The notes beneath the pieces are model-generated. The model did no database searches. It was given only the letters and a program-made list of their open reading frames with translations, and had not been told where the DNA came from. Source: Nemophila menziesii (taxonomy: Eukaryota > Streptophyta > Magnoliopsida > Boraginales > Hydrophyllaceae). Taken from it: a stretch of 64,000 nt of DNA. The stretch spans positions 33,600,005-33,664,004 of the forward strand of contig JARWIR010000003.1 in the NCBI GenBank assembly GCA_029959085.1. Direction: 5' to 3'. The first letter of the stretch is position 1, and each line of letters starts with the position of its first letter. Below, piece after piece: positions 14,556-26,148 of this stretch. The position numbers and the translations under genes are program-made.

Positions 14556-14945
14556 ATTCGTAGATATATGGGATTAGCAATCATATATTCATTGATGGTG
14601 GGTCTTGTTTTGTATAGCTCATCGAACTTGTTTACATTTTTTTAACATGTAAAGACTCCATAAGAAAATACTCGTAGATATATGGGATTAGAAATTTTAT
14701 ATGCATTGATGGTGGGATTAGCATATTCATAGATATATGGGATTAGCATTTGTATATTCATTGATGGTGGGTCGTGTTTTGTATAGCTCATCGATCTTGT
14801 ATACATTCTTATAACATGTAAAGACTCCATAAGAAAATAATTGTAGATATATGGGATCAGCAATTGTATATGCATTGATGGTGGGTCGTGTTTTGTCTAG
14901 CTCATAAATCTTGTTTACATTCTTTTAACATGTAAATACTCCATA
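14556..14945 (+). repeat. ~113-bp minisatellite after the tRNA-like head
   Basis: 'tagatatatggga' recurs at about 14561, 14675, 14731 and 14844, giving spacings of ~114, ~56 and ~113 bp. Each unit continues with 'cattgatggtgggt', 'gtatagctcat' and 'aacatgtaaagactccat'. One unit is a half-length deletion. The same array is present at 44750-45140. Confidence 0.85.
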
Positions 14946-15224
14946 AAAAAATAATAAGAACCTTCTTATACTGTATATTTTTCATGGTATAAGAGTCTTA
15001 AATTTCCGTTGAGATACCAAATCAACCCACTAAATATACCAAATTTTTCCATCCTCCCATCACTACTGGAAATGCGGTGTTTACCCACGACAAATTAGCG
15101 ACGACTCTTAATTCGTCGTTAAACTAAATATTTGGACTTAAATGTAAATTTTAAAAACAATTGGACTTATTTGCAAATTTTAAAAAAATTTAGGACTTAA
15201 ATGCAATTTTATGAAATTTTATAG

Positions 15225-16865
15225 ATGGCTGCTGTCATGGGTAGGAGTCACGATGGAGATGGGATGGGTAACGATCCCCCGAGGGGTCCACCACGTTCGA
15301 ATGCTGACTGTAACCAACCATCGGGTAATAAAAAATTCAATTAATGTTTATTTATCACTTAAAAAAATATGTAGTTACTAAATATTTTTCACTAAAACAG
15401 GTGAACGTAAAAAAAGGAGACCGAAAGCTGCCACCTCTATCCGGACAGCTCAGGAGACCCTGAAGAGAGTCGGCTGGCCCATTCCAGTTGACTTTTCTGT
15501 CATAGACGGCACCTGGAACTTCGTCGGCCCATATAGCAAACACGTGGGTCAGGTGGCTGGTAATGCTGTTCGAGATGCTGTTCCCCCGTGCTACAAAGAA
15601 TGGAAAGAGGTCCCCGACCATAACAAAGGGGTAGTTTTGCAGCGACTTCATCAATTTTTTGATTTAGAGGAGTGGAGGAGGCGAAGCGATTGGGACGAGA
15701 TCACTAGGAGATTGACTGCGATGACATCCGGAGCCTACAGGCGATACAAGTCGGATTTGAAGAACGACTACTACTACACGGGTGAAATTCCACCAGATGT
15801 TGACCCGGTGATTTGGGAGGCGACGAAGAAGATGTGGGATGACTTGGCGAAACAGGTAGAAAAAAATAATTTATTAATTATTTTATACATTTTTTTTAAT
15901 TAATTTTATAACTACTTCTTTTTTATTTGTAACAGAGTCAGGCTGATATAAACAAGAAGAATCGAGAGCAGCAGTCAGTTCCGAGCAAGGCGGGGTCAAG
16001 GAACTGGTCACAGACCCGGGAGGTGATTATTGAGGTATAAGTTTTAAAAATTAAAATATAATTTAGTATTTAATTTAATTTAATTGTTAACTTATTAAAA
16101 TTTGTTATTGTATACTGTCCAGGGGAAGCTGAAGACGGTGACGAAAGAGCCGTTAACATTTACAGATGACGAGACCCAGGAGGAGATGGATCTTCCTCCT
16201 TTATGCGGCTATTTCGACCACCTTTCATATGATGCGGCTACGGATAGCTGGCGTGACCAGCGTTTGGAGAGAGCTAGTGTAAGTCTTTTTAAAAAAAAAA
16301 TTGATTTAATTTTTTTTTGTTTTAAATTTTTTTTTTACTTAATCTAATTTATTTTTAAATTGAAATCTAATTGCAGGGTGTTCTTCGGGAGAAGATGAAG
16401 AAGAAGGTTGTGCAGGCCGGAACGGAGGGTACTGAAGTTAGCATCCAGGAGCAGATGGATGCCATGCTCGAGACGATCATGGAGGTCCTACACCCACCCA
16501 AGACTAAACACTGGGTGCCTACCATTGGTCCGGTCCGGAAACGAGCCAGGACTCCTACACAGCCGGACAGGGAGAACGATGAGCTGCTTAAGGCGGTTCT
16601 GGATGGGATGAACGAGCTTCGCGCGGCTCAAAATCTTCCACCGATACCGGATCCATCCTCCGCATCACCCGGGCCCACATCTTCTTCTAGTCGGCCGAGT
16701 CAACCCCCGAGCATGGCAGAGACTCTTTTCGAGGCATTAAACGGGATGAGAATCGCTAATGGAATGCAGCCGATCAGCAAACCCGGGCCCACTAGACGAG
16801 ATGAAGAGAGAGAAGATGAGGAGAGAAGAGGAGATGGAGAAGATCCGAATTTGAATGATGATTAA
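15225..16865 (+). CDS. CACTA accessory protein, Transposase_24 (Ptta/En/Spm) type
   Basis: The gene can be read as five exons: 15225-15324, 15401-15855, 15936-16034, 16123-16278 and 16377-16865. All have GT/AG borders and phases that join without a break, giving about 432 residues. The start is the first ATG of exon 1 (MAAVMGRSHDG), and the stop is TAA. The core holds 'GPYSKHVGQVAGNAVRD', 'AYRRYKSDLK' and 'SQADINKKNREQ', hallmarks of the plant Ptta/En/Spm family, whose members are related in role to TNPA and bind subterminal repeats. The C-terminal exon is Pro/Ser-rich and ends in an acidic, Arg/Glu-rich tail. GC content is far above its surroundings. No stop or frameshift is seen, so it may be a young, functional copy. 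Splice sites are predicted by eye. Confidence 0.85.
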
Positions 16866-17159
16866 GTTATTTTTTTTTTAATTTGGTTGGTTTGTATGTT
16901 TAAGACTTTATTTATTTCCGTATGTTTGACTTTGACTTTGACTTTGACTCGTTTGATGTTGACTTTATTTATTTCACGTTTACTATTTGAATGGAATTAT
17001 CGTATTTTATATGTTTTATTGGATTTTTATTTATTTATAATTTTGTATTATATTTAAAATCAAAATAATAATAAAAACTAAAATTTAAATAATAAAGAAA
17101 AATAAAAAAGTAAAAAAAAATAAAAAAATAAAAAAAACAAAAATAAAAAATAAAAAAAT

Positions 17160-17600
17160 AAAAAACGAATAGCGACGACCCTTGTCGTCGCTAAACTATT
17201 AAATAAAATAAATAAATAATGATTTTCGATAAAATGTAAAAAAAAAAAAATAATAATAACAATTATTAGCGACGACATGTCCGTCGCCAACGTTTGTCGC
17301 TATTTAATTTAAAAAAAAAGAAAATTAAATTCGATAAAAAATTAAATGAAAACTAATTAATGAATTAGCGACGACATGTCGTCGCTAACATGTCGTAGCG
17401 AATTCAATAAATCCGCGACGCCAATCCTCGTGGGTAAATTCCAAAGGAACTAGTCACGAAAACACTATTTGGCGTCGCTAATCACGAATTAGCGACGCCG
17501 GGATAGAGACGACAAGTTAGCGACGACATGTCGTCGCTAAACAAGATTAGCGACGAATGTTGATGGTTTCGCGACGACGCGTGTCGTCGCGAAACACCGC
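17160..17600. repeat. Subterminal GCGACGAC array of the CACTA element
   Basis: At least eight copies of (TT)AGCGACGAC, or its complement GTCGTCGCTAA, occur in about 430 bp, several as palindromic pairs ('gcgacgacatgtcgtcgcta' at about 17369 and 17520). One further copy lies at the left end (about 15104). These are probable binding sites for the element's own DNA-binding protein. Confidence 0.85.
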
Positions 17601-17616
17601 ATTTCCAGTAGTGCAT

Positions 17617-18905
17617 CCATGACAAATTCTACTGCAAATTCTGGATAGTCCATGGTCTCTCCTTTATCATCATTTGATAACATCATCTCCATTAGCGGTA
17701 TAACACAGATCCTCTCAAATTATGCCTATCTAATTTTTGGTTTAAGAAGGCTCCATTTGATTACGTCCTAATTGGATATAACCTAATGGAACATGTAGAT
17801 GAAACAACATATACCCCTCCTACTGAAATTATATTCATGTATATTTTCTATAAAGTTTATAGGTATAGAGATATAAAATAATTATATATATATATATATA
17901 TATAGTTGAAAAAAGTTATGAAATATTAGAATGATATACTATTTTCATGTAATTTTAAAAAAAAAATTGCGAGTTCATAACAAATCCTACTTTTTTTAAA
18001 ATGAAAATAAGGTGTTAAATTAATGAGTGGTTTATAGAACTTCATTCGAGATATGTCCCCTTAATTTAAACTTTTTAGGTTTGGTACTAAATTTATATTT
18101 TGTTAAAATATTTATATATCTCAGTTAATAAAATATTTTCTATAATATTAGGTCAAAATTAAAGTTTAATCCAGAATTTTCAAATTTGATCTTTGTAATT
18201 GACATATAATCTTGACTAAATAATCACTTGGCTTATACTTTTTGACAAAAACAATAATAACTTATCTTTCAAGCTCCATACGATTTTACTATGTTGTTGA
18301 AAATTTTGCACAGGAAGACCATCATTTTCTATGTCATGAATTACGTTTATATTTTTTTCTCACAAATATATTTCTCTCACACACATACATACACTCTTTG
18401 TAGGTTCTCATGTAACCATGACTCATATCCAACCCCAGACCCTTCCCTTTATAGGAGTGAAATGTAATAAAATCTTATTAATAAATACTACTTCTCTTTA
18501 TTTCTTAATATAGCATTACTTACACCTTAAATCAATCAATCTCTCTTTTCATCTCTAAGTTCGATTGAGTGCACATATAATATGAGTCCCTTATTACCAT
18601 TTGGTACCTCTACAGTCTACACTCACGAGTCGTGGCACTCTAGATCTAGTGTATTTACCTTAATTGATAAGTTTTGATATTATACTGTGATCACTAATCA
18701 TTTCACATCTACAAGTTGCAAGTTACAAAATCAATCAGGATACTGCAGATTACATAATACATTCAAATATACGAAAAGTTCTTCCTATCAATCGAATAAT
18801 AAAAAAAGAATCAACACATCCCAATTCAACATAAGTTGCGTCAAACTCACACACAACTAAAAAAAATTCTACAACAAAAAAAAAATCCAATTTAACAAAG
18901 TTAAA
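17617..18905. other. AT-rich module, copy 3
   Basis: No gene. It carries the module start near 17915, a short (AT)n at 17882-17903 that is longer in D2 (45520-45551), and the conserved 'acgagtcgtggcactctaga' stretch near 18628. Confidence 0.55.
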
Positions 18906-19250
18906 CTATAAAGCAAAACGAGATCTCGTTCCATCATGATAACGATTAGTATGCCATCCTTTAGCCTGAAGCTCATTAAAAAACGGTAAACAATTCATCC
19001 TCTTAAGCATCTATTAACACATCATCATGATCACAAAGTTCACTGTGTCAAGTGAGTACCACATCTTCCATGAGGTCAACAAAACTGAAAATTTAGCTTG
19101 ATGTAAATAGTTGATTGTCTTATATTTGTCAAGCAATCGAATATGAAACTTCAAACTATTAGTAATCGCAACAAAGCTCGCCTCATAAAAAGTCATAAAA
19201 CATTTATTATCCAAGATTAAGTTTCTTCAATCTTGACTCTTTCTGGTATA
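18906..19250 (-). pseudogene. RUS4-like 3' end fused to unknown fragment, second copy
   Basis: The RUS part (18906-about 19036) has lost internal bases and joins the unknown fragment at the same point as 12077/12078. The unknown fragment is open for 66 codons at 19014-19214 and continues upstream on the minus strand to about 19470, through frames containing stops. This copy keeps ~150 bp (19259-19400) that the first copy has replaced with (AT)n. The D2 copy is 46558-46905. Confidence 0.75.
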
Positions 19251-21401
19251 TATATAATTTATCTAAAGAAGAACCTGGAAGTTGATCAATAGACACGTAT
19301 CTTATTTACGAAAAACTATAATTGTTGGTAATTATGGCCCGTTGGAGCAACATTTGATAAATCAGAGATTAGGATCTTGAACACACATTTGAGCAATGAC
19401 CTTCAACCATACATCAAATTGAGATTTAAATATGTCGACAAAACCAATCTTCATTGGTTGTCATAAATTAATTTTGTACTTATTGGATTTAAGCGAAAAA
19501 TATGCTTAAAATCATTAATGGAATAAAAGAACAAAGAAAAGAATTACTCGAGAAAAAAAATTCGACGTTTTATTAGATGACGAAGAACATTAAAATAGTG
19601 TGATACAATAAAGTAGGGATATAAGAGAGAATATAAATGATTATGAAAATATTTAATTTAAGAAATAAAATAATTAATTAAGATATATAAATTACTTATA
19701 TGTCATGCCATGTAATTTGACATGTATAAGGTGACGAAAGAATGAAAGAAATAGGAGAGACGAATATCATTACTTTTCTAGATTTTAGCATGTTTTCATT
19801 GCTTTTTTCTTTCGAACATTAAAAAAATGTTTTATTGATTTTCTAACATTTACTTCTTCTTTTTTTAAATTTAAAAGTTTCTGATTATATACCTTCTTTA
19901 TCTTAAAATTTATTATTCATTTAATATATCATATGTAAAACTGGAAATATAAATAAAAAACAAAAATCAGATCGAACCATTTAAATTTTTATGTAGTTCT
20001 AATTTCAATTCGATTTTTGTAGAAAAATCGAAAATCGAAATTTTAGAACACTAAAGATCTGCTTCAAAATCGAAAATATTCAGATCAAAATCAGATATTT
20101 CGAATCCCTAGATTGACCTAATGCAATATGTAGATGGAACTACGTATTTCCTTTTTAAAATTGTATTCATGTATATTTTCTATAAAGTTTATAGATTTAG
20201 AGATATATAATAATCATATATATAGATAAAAAAGGTTACGAAATATTATACTATTATACTATTTTTATGTAATCTTTTGTTAATGGTGAGTTTGGAATAA
20301 ATCCTACTTTTATTGCAAATGAAAATAAAAGTATCATTTATAAAGTTATTCTATATAAATAATTAAAATGTTAAAAGAAAAAATTATAAACATTGTCTTT
20401 GAACTTTTATTGTCTACTAATCATTTGAGATATGTTCCTTTTAACTTAAATTTTATAGATTTGCTACTAAATTTATATTTGTTAAATATTTTTATATACT
20501 TCACTTAACGAAATTTCTTTTACAATAATAAGACAATATTAAAGTTTAATCTAGAATTTTCAAAATTATAGGATTTTTATAAGTAATATATTCTTCGCTA
20601 AAAATAATATTTATCTCATACTTTTTGATAAAAAAAATATGACAAAAATAAATGTAGCTTATTTCAAGATTCATAAGATTTTGTTCCTATATTATTAACA
20701 ATTTCGAACAGAAAAATAACCTATTTTTTCAATGTTTTACAAGAATTACTTTTATATATTTTTTTACATAGATATTTCTTATACATATTTACATTTTACA
20801 CACAATTTTTTGGCGGTATCCCAACCCTGAACCCTTTATCCGAGCGAACCGTGATAAAATAATTACAAACTGTAAAATCTTATATAAAGGAAATACTACT
20901 CGGAGAATAAGTCTCTTGATTTTTCTAATATAGCATTACTTACCCCTTAAATCAAGCAATTTCTCTTTTCAGAGAATAAGTGACTTAATTTTCTAATATA
21001 GAATTACCTACACCTTAAATCAAGCAATTTCTCTTTTGATCTCTAAGTTTGATTAAGTCAATTGGTATTTAAACTTTTAGGCACACCCCACCTGCACATA
21101 TAATTTACCATTTGGTGACTCTATGCTCACGAGTCGTGACCCTCTAGATCTAGTGTACTTACCTTAATTGATAAGTTTTGATATTATATTGTGATTGTTG
21201 ATCATTTTACATCTCAAGTTACGATATCGAAATCAAAATCAATCAAGATACTATTGATTACATAATACACTCACTTATACAAAAAATTCTTCCTATCAAT
21301 CGAATAATATCAAAAAAATGAACCAACACATCCCAATTCAACATAACTAAAAAATTATCTACATCCAAAAACCAAATTATCCAATTCAACAAACTTATAA
21401 A
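19251..21401. other. AT-rich modules 3 (end) and 4, no gene seen
   Basis: It contains the end of module 3 and module 4 (from about 20245), which leads directly into the true RUS last exon. The phrase 'tcgaaattttagaacactaa' and its neighbours recur near 13050. No coding signal is visible. Confidence 0.55.
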
Positions 21402-23223
21402 CTAAAAAGCAAACCGAGATCCCGTTCCATCAAGATACCGATCAGTATGCCATCCTTTAGCCTGAAGTTCATTAAGAAACGGATTAAACACACAATTCAT
21501 CCTCTCATAAGCATCTATTAACACATCATCACGATTCAATCCACGATCTGAACCCTCCAATTCTCCTGCATATGCAGCTACTAACCACCCTCTTAACGCA
21601 TCTTCACCACTCGCATTATGTTCCAATATCATATATGTCCATTTACTTCCGAAATTCAACAAAAACTTCTCATCATTAAACGTTTCTTTAAATTGACGCA
21701 ATTTCGAAGGCTTCACTACTTTATGGACCCCACTTCCCACTTTTACATTCCCAGCTTCTTCTATTAATCTTCCCGGAAATAAAAGATCCGCTTTATATCT
21801 TAAATCCGCTGGACTTGATACTTTCCCTGTCTATAGTACCAAAATTTAACATTAAGTGATACAAAAAATATTAATTAATAGTTAATACAAGACCTTGATA
21901 AAATCTGCTACTATCATAGCAGTTCTTTGAGGGTTAAGTGTATTAATTGGAGTAGCACGCATTTCTTCACATACACTATAAACATGTACTATAGAGAGAA
22001 GAGGTGCAATAACCGTCTGAAATAAGTGACATAAATATCAGAGATTAAATATATATTTTATGTTTAAAAAAATTGAAATATCGTACCTTTCCTTGTATTG
22101 TTGAACAAACTGTTGAAGCTAATTGAATACCTAATCCTATTCCAATTACATTAAAAAGAGTTGAAATTGCTTCTCCTTTAGCAAAAAGATCACTAAGATT
22201 TCCTTCTTTAACAAATGCTGAATATATTGGTAATCTTGTAGCTCGTGCTGCTACTACAGCCATTCCCTGTATAAATAAACATAATTATAAATTTTAATTT
22301 TAATAATAAATTGCGAAAAATCTCTGTGTAACACCTTTGCGAAATTACCAAGCCCAGCCATTTCGAGAAATAATTGAGGGCATAATGGGGAAAGAACTTC
22401 TAAACCAGAACCCAAATCATAAAGAACATCAGCTGTAATATAAATCGAAATTAATTAGAAATTTTTTCAAAGAATTTAACGAATATAAAGTTTAATTACG
22501 GACCCACGATTCTCCAACGTTTAGGCTCGGAATCCATTCTTGCACCTAAATTACTACATATGAGTTTTCCAACATGTTGCATACCATCTTTTAAAATCTA
22601 AAACAGTAAAAAATGATTTATTAACTCTGGAAAAAAGATTTTTATTGAGTTGTAAGTAAAATTAGAAAATATCTTACCCAACTCACAGCAGTAGCTTGTG
22701 CAGGTGTAGGTCTAAGACCTGCAGCAAATAGCAATGACTGCAAAAAAAGTAAAAATACAGAAATATACTTCTAAAGAGTATATAAACCATACAATTTCAA
22801 TTATAAAAACCAAAGATATTTTATAAGGAAGAAGAAGACCTGAGTTGATAATGCGGATAATGCTGCACTAGAGAGGTGTTGTAAGGCTCGGAACTGTGTG
22901 TATCTAAGGTACCCATCGTTTACACTACAGATTATTCAAGCTTTATTTAATATTACTCTTGTTAAAAGCTTGGAAAGTTGAATTAATCGAAATATTACCT
23001 GTATGGGTAACCTGAAGGGAAGAATTTATTCTGAAAGGACTCGACCACTTTGTATACGATTGGTCTAGAATCATCAACTGTCATCACCTGTATTAAGGAT
23101 TATACTTTAAATTAGTTAAGATAGATCAAATTCTTCTATACTTATGTTATTGTGTTTCTTAATCTTACTCAATTTGTGTTTCTTAATCTTAAACAAATAA
23201 AACATGAAAAATATAAAGAATAA

Positions 23224-24276
23224 CTAAAGCAGCCAAGATTCATTATTTCCATGATTAACGGAAGAAGATGCCATTGCAGTCAAGCGCTTTGTTGGTATAC
23301 GTCCCTCAAACGCAACATTCATGCGTTGGTAACAATCAAGGGCTGGATGTCCTTCTTTGCCACATATTTGACAAGTGAGGCGCTTGTTATTAGAGGAAAA
23401 ACGATCAATATTATTACCAGAATTGCGCTCGCCATTTCCACCAAAGAATTGATCACCATTATCACCAGGAACACGCTGATAGTTATTATTATTGTAGTTG
23501 TTACGATTATTAGGATTTTTAAATCCTCCACGATTAGATGAAAAACCACCTCTTCTACCACCACGAGAGTTTACACCGCGCCCTCTTGCTGCTACAAAGG
23601 CATTTACACGGGCTGACCCAGCAAGTGGAATACTTTGATCTACCATTCTTCTCTCTGTAGTCAATAAAAGAGCCTCAAGAGTTGGGTATGTGATAGGTGT
23701 ATCACGTGCTTGTGCTGCATTCACTGTCATCTCAAATGCAGGGCCAAGATTATTCAAAATAATTTGAACAAGTTCGTCATCATCTACAGGCTTACCAGCT
23801 AAAGCCAAATTATCAGCAATTGAGTTCATTTTATCAAGGTAGTCAGCAACAGACATTTCTCCTTTCTTTGTTTGGAGTAACTCATTGCGAAGAAAAAGAA
23901 TACGATTCTGGGAAGACGAGGCATACCTTTGCTCTAGTGCTTCCCAAGCTGCACGCGCAGATCGTTTGCTGGCCACCGTAGCCAGAACTGGGGCCGTAAG
24001 TTAACCATTTATCCAACTGAGAATCATTTGGTCTTGTTGAATCCATAAGGTATATGCAGGATTAATAGTGTTGTCTCCCTCTTGATTTTTGGAAGGACAT
24101 ACAATAGAACCATCAACATAACCCATAAGATCACGACTCCGTAAAATAGGAAGAATCTGGGCTAACCACAGCGGATAGTTTGTCCTATCAAGTTTGATAT
24201 TGACAATCGTAGTCATGGATGAAGCCACTGCTGAAATCATGTTTGCAGATGAGTCATTGTTGTTGTTTAGAGACAT
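23224..24276 (-). pseudogene. Copia gag with one nonsense codon (D1 copy)
   Basis: This is a gag of 350 codons plus stop, starting MSLNNNNDSS. It has the N-terminal 'LDRTNYPLWLAQILPILRSR' box of copia gag, a middle UBN2-type part ('QRYASSSQNRILFLRNELLQ'), an Arg/Gly and Asn-rich linker, and a CX2CX4HX4C zinc knuckle (CQICGKEGHPALDC, about residues 302-315). It ends 'NNESWLL' followed by a stop, exactly where the protease (WLLDSGA...) would begin. In this copy TCA is changed to TAA at 24001-24003 (after SWING). The D2 copy is open. Confidence 0.9.
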
Positions 24277-24315
24277 GATGAGTAAAAAAAAAAGATCGTT
24301 TGTTGTTGAACTTAA

Positions 24316-24328
24316 GCTCTTGATACCA
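24316..24328 (-). other. Copia primer-binding site
   Basis: TGGTATCAAGAGC on the minus strand, directly after the LTR. It matches the TGGTATCAGAGC-type site, complementary to the 3' end of initiator methionine tRNA, used by most plant copia elements, with one extra A. It fixes the LTR boundary at about 24330. Confidence 0.85.
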
Positions 24329-24669
24329 TAAAGAATAACACAGAAGAGAGTTTGGAAAAGTATATTTCTCATTCACATATTTGATCAATATATATACACG
24401 TACATAGAGTTTGAATTACAAAAGCGATAAGACTGATATTTGAATTACAAAAGAGATAAAGATAGATAAGATAAATATCTTATAGAGATTCGATCTTATC
24501 AAATGATATAACCACTCTGCAAGTTTATAGGAATCAGTTGCAGCTATTATTATCTTGTCTAACAGTCTTTCCATATTTTTTTACCCCAACTAAACTTTTG
24601 ACGAATAAGCACGGGAGACGCAAATACATGGCTGTAGTCTATTTCGCTTATTCCAGACATTGTTTCGTC

Positions 24670-25127
24670 CTATAACAAAATTAAAGTAGTCAATAATGTA
24701 ATAATAAAAAGTATAAGGGACCAATAATGTAATATGGTCTAATTAAGTTTCAAATTTTATACTACTCACTTAAGGGACCTATAGTGCAATAACATAATTT
24801 AAAGGGACCTTACGTGCAATAATGAAAATTTTTAAGAGAGAAATAGTGCAAATTTATCAAATTAAGGGACCAAAAATGTAAGATTAACTAGCAACTTTCT
24901 TTAATTAGACAATAACTAAATTAAGAAGCAATAGTGCAATACCACTTATTTAAGGGACAATAGAGCAAAATAACTTAAAAATTCATCTAAATCCTAATAC
25001 AAAATTGTCAAATTCGAGTTAAAAATCATGAATAATATGACAAAATACAACAATAAAGCTAAGAATAATACAAAAAATTAACATTTTTATATATATTTAT
25101 AGATATAAATATGGTTTTAAAAAAAAA

Positions 25128-25162
<35 letters not shown>

Positions 25163-25623
25163 GTATTACAATAGAAGGAAGGGAGGAGATATACCTAGAT
25201 TAGAAGATTTAGAAAATGATTAGATTAATGGTGGAGGTCAGAGTGAGGGGTAGTGCTGCAAAACGGAGAGGAACCTTTTTTTCCTCTCTTCATCGTATAG
25301 GTTTAATGGCAACATAAGCTGTGTTTTAAAAGGCGAAAGGCGTTACTCGGAGGAGTGCCTCTTGACCCGGTTCGGGTTATAAAGAAGAAGTTCTCCACAG
25401 GGCCTCTCCCCTTATGTTTTTTCAGCTAATCGATCCTCGGTTTCGATTGCCAACACCCACTCCCATGTTTTCATGATGGTCGATATTACCTCAACGATGA
25501 GATATATTATTAATGAGATGCGTGTACAAGCTAGACTAACCACTTTTACTCTAGTCCAAACGAACCCTCTAACAATGATCTCAAGTTGGTGCATCTATTA
25601 GCCGAGAAAGCGTTGAGGAAGAC
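24670..25623. other. Upstream region of the RUS4-like gene
   Basis: No second gene is seen. The first part looks like an intron with degenerate 'aagggacc(t/a)ata(g/a)tgcaat' motifs repeated about six times (24714-24965). A (TG)n tract lies at 25137-25162. A possible leader exon is at 25195-25300 (minus). Sequence at 25380-25620 is unassigned and runs without a break into the (CAA)n tract. Confidence 0.55.

Positions 25624-26145
<522 letters not shown>

Positions 26146-26148
<3 letters not shown>

Larger units (their letters stand above)
15061..17613 (+). mobile_element. CACTA (En/Spm) transposon, 2553 bp
   Basis: The element starts CACTACTGGAAATGCGGTGT and ends with the exact reverse complement; the perfect inverted repeats are 22 bp (15061-15082 and 17592-17613). 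It is flanked by CAT at 15058-15060 and 17614-17616. D2 has the uninterrupted target with one CAT at 45251-45253. Subterminal DNA is packed with AGCGACGAC and its complement, in the manner of the transposase-binding repeats of this superfamily. Inside is one five-exon gene of the Transposase_24/TNPA type. No TNPD-type catalytic transposase is present, so the element must depend on one elsewhere. Confidence 0.96.
23224..24564 (-). mobile_element. Copia LTR-gag fragment inside the RUS4-like gene
   Basis: On the minus strand, an LTR of about 235 bp begins TGTTAGACAAG at 24564. It is followed by a primer-binding site, an untranslated leader, and gag from 24276 to 23224. Protease, integrase, RT, RNase H and a second LTR are all absent. 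Only 136 bp separate the gag stop from the next RUS exon (23087). No matching target duplication for the flank AAGAC is visible at the inner end, so the element was truncated or rearranged after insertion. Confidence 0.88.
21402..24669 (-). pseudogene. RUS4: RUS4-like (ROOT UVB SENSITIVE, DUF647) gene, interrupted near its start
   Basis: Minus-strand exons with good splice sites: 22999-23087, 22840-22924, 22678-22737, 22504-22597, 22335-22432, 22087-22266, 21894-22016 and 21402-21830 (stop TAG). They encode the DUF647 core: 'FFPSGYPYSVNDGYLRY', 'LRPTPAQATAVSWILKDGMQ', 'GARMDSEPKRWRIVADVLYD' and 'ATRLPIYSAFVKEGNLSD', and end in 'DGTGSRFAF'. RUS proteins act in plastid-linked growth and vitamin B6 or auxin-related processes; the RUS4 assignment is from memory of the C-terminal half. 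A likely first coding exon (24565-24669, ATG at 24658-24660, MSGISEIDYSHVFAS) is cut by a copia LTR at 24564. A non-coding leader exon may lie at about 25195-25300 with donor GTATAT. All eight core exons are open, so decay is recent or the 3' part is still under constraint. Confidence 0.85.

Noticed and set aside
15355..15654. Minus-strand frame across exon 2 of the CACTA gene
   Set aside because: Antisense shadow of the Transposase_24-type exon.
16408..16611. Second frame within the last exon of the CACTA gene
   Set aside because: It overlaps the exon that completes a consistent five-exon protein; GC-rich shadow frame.
23251..23564. Open frames overlapping gag in other frames (also 50911-51224)
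   Set aside because: They are shadows of the gag frame, which has clear domain motifs.
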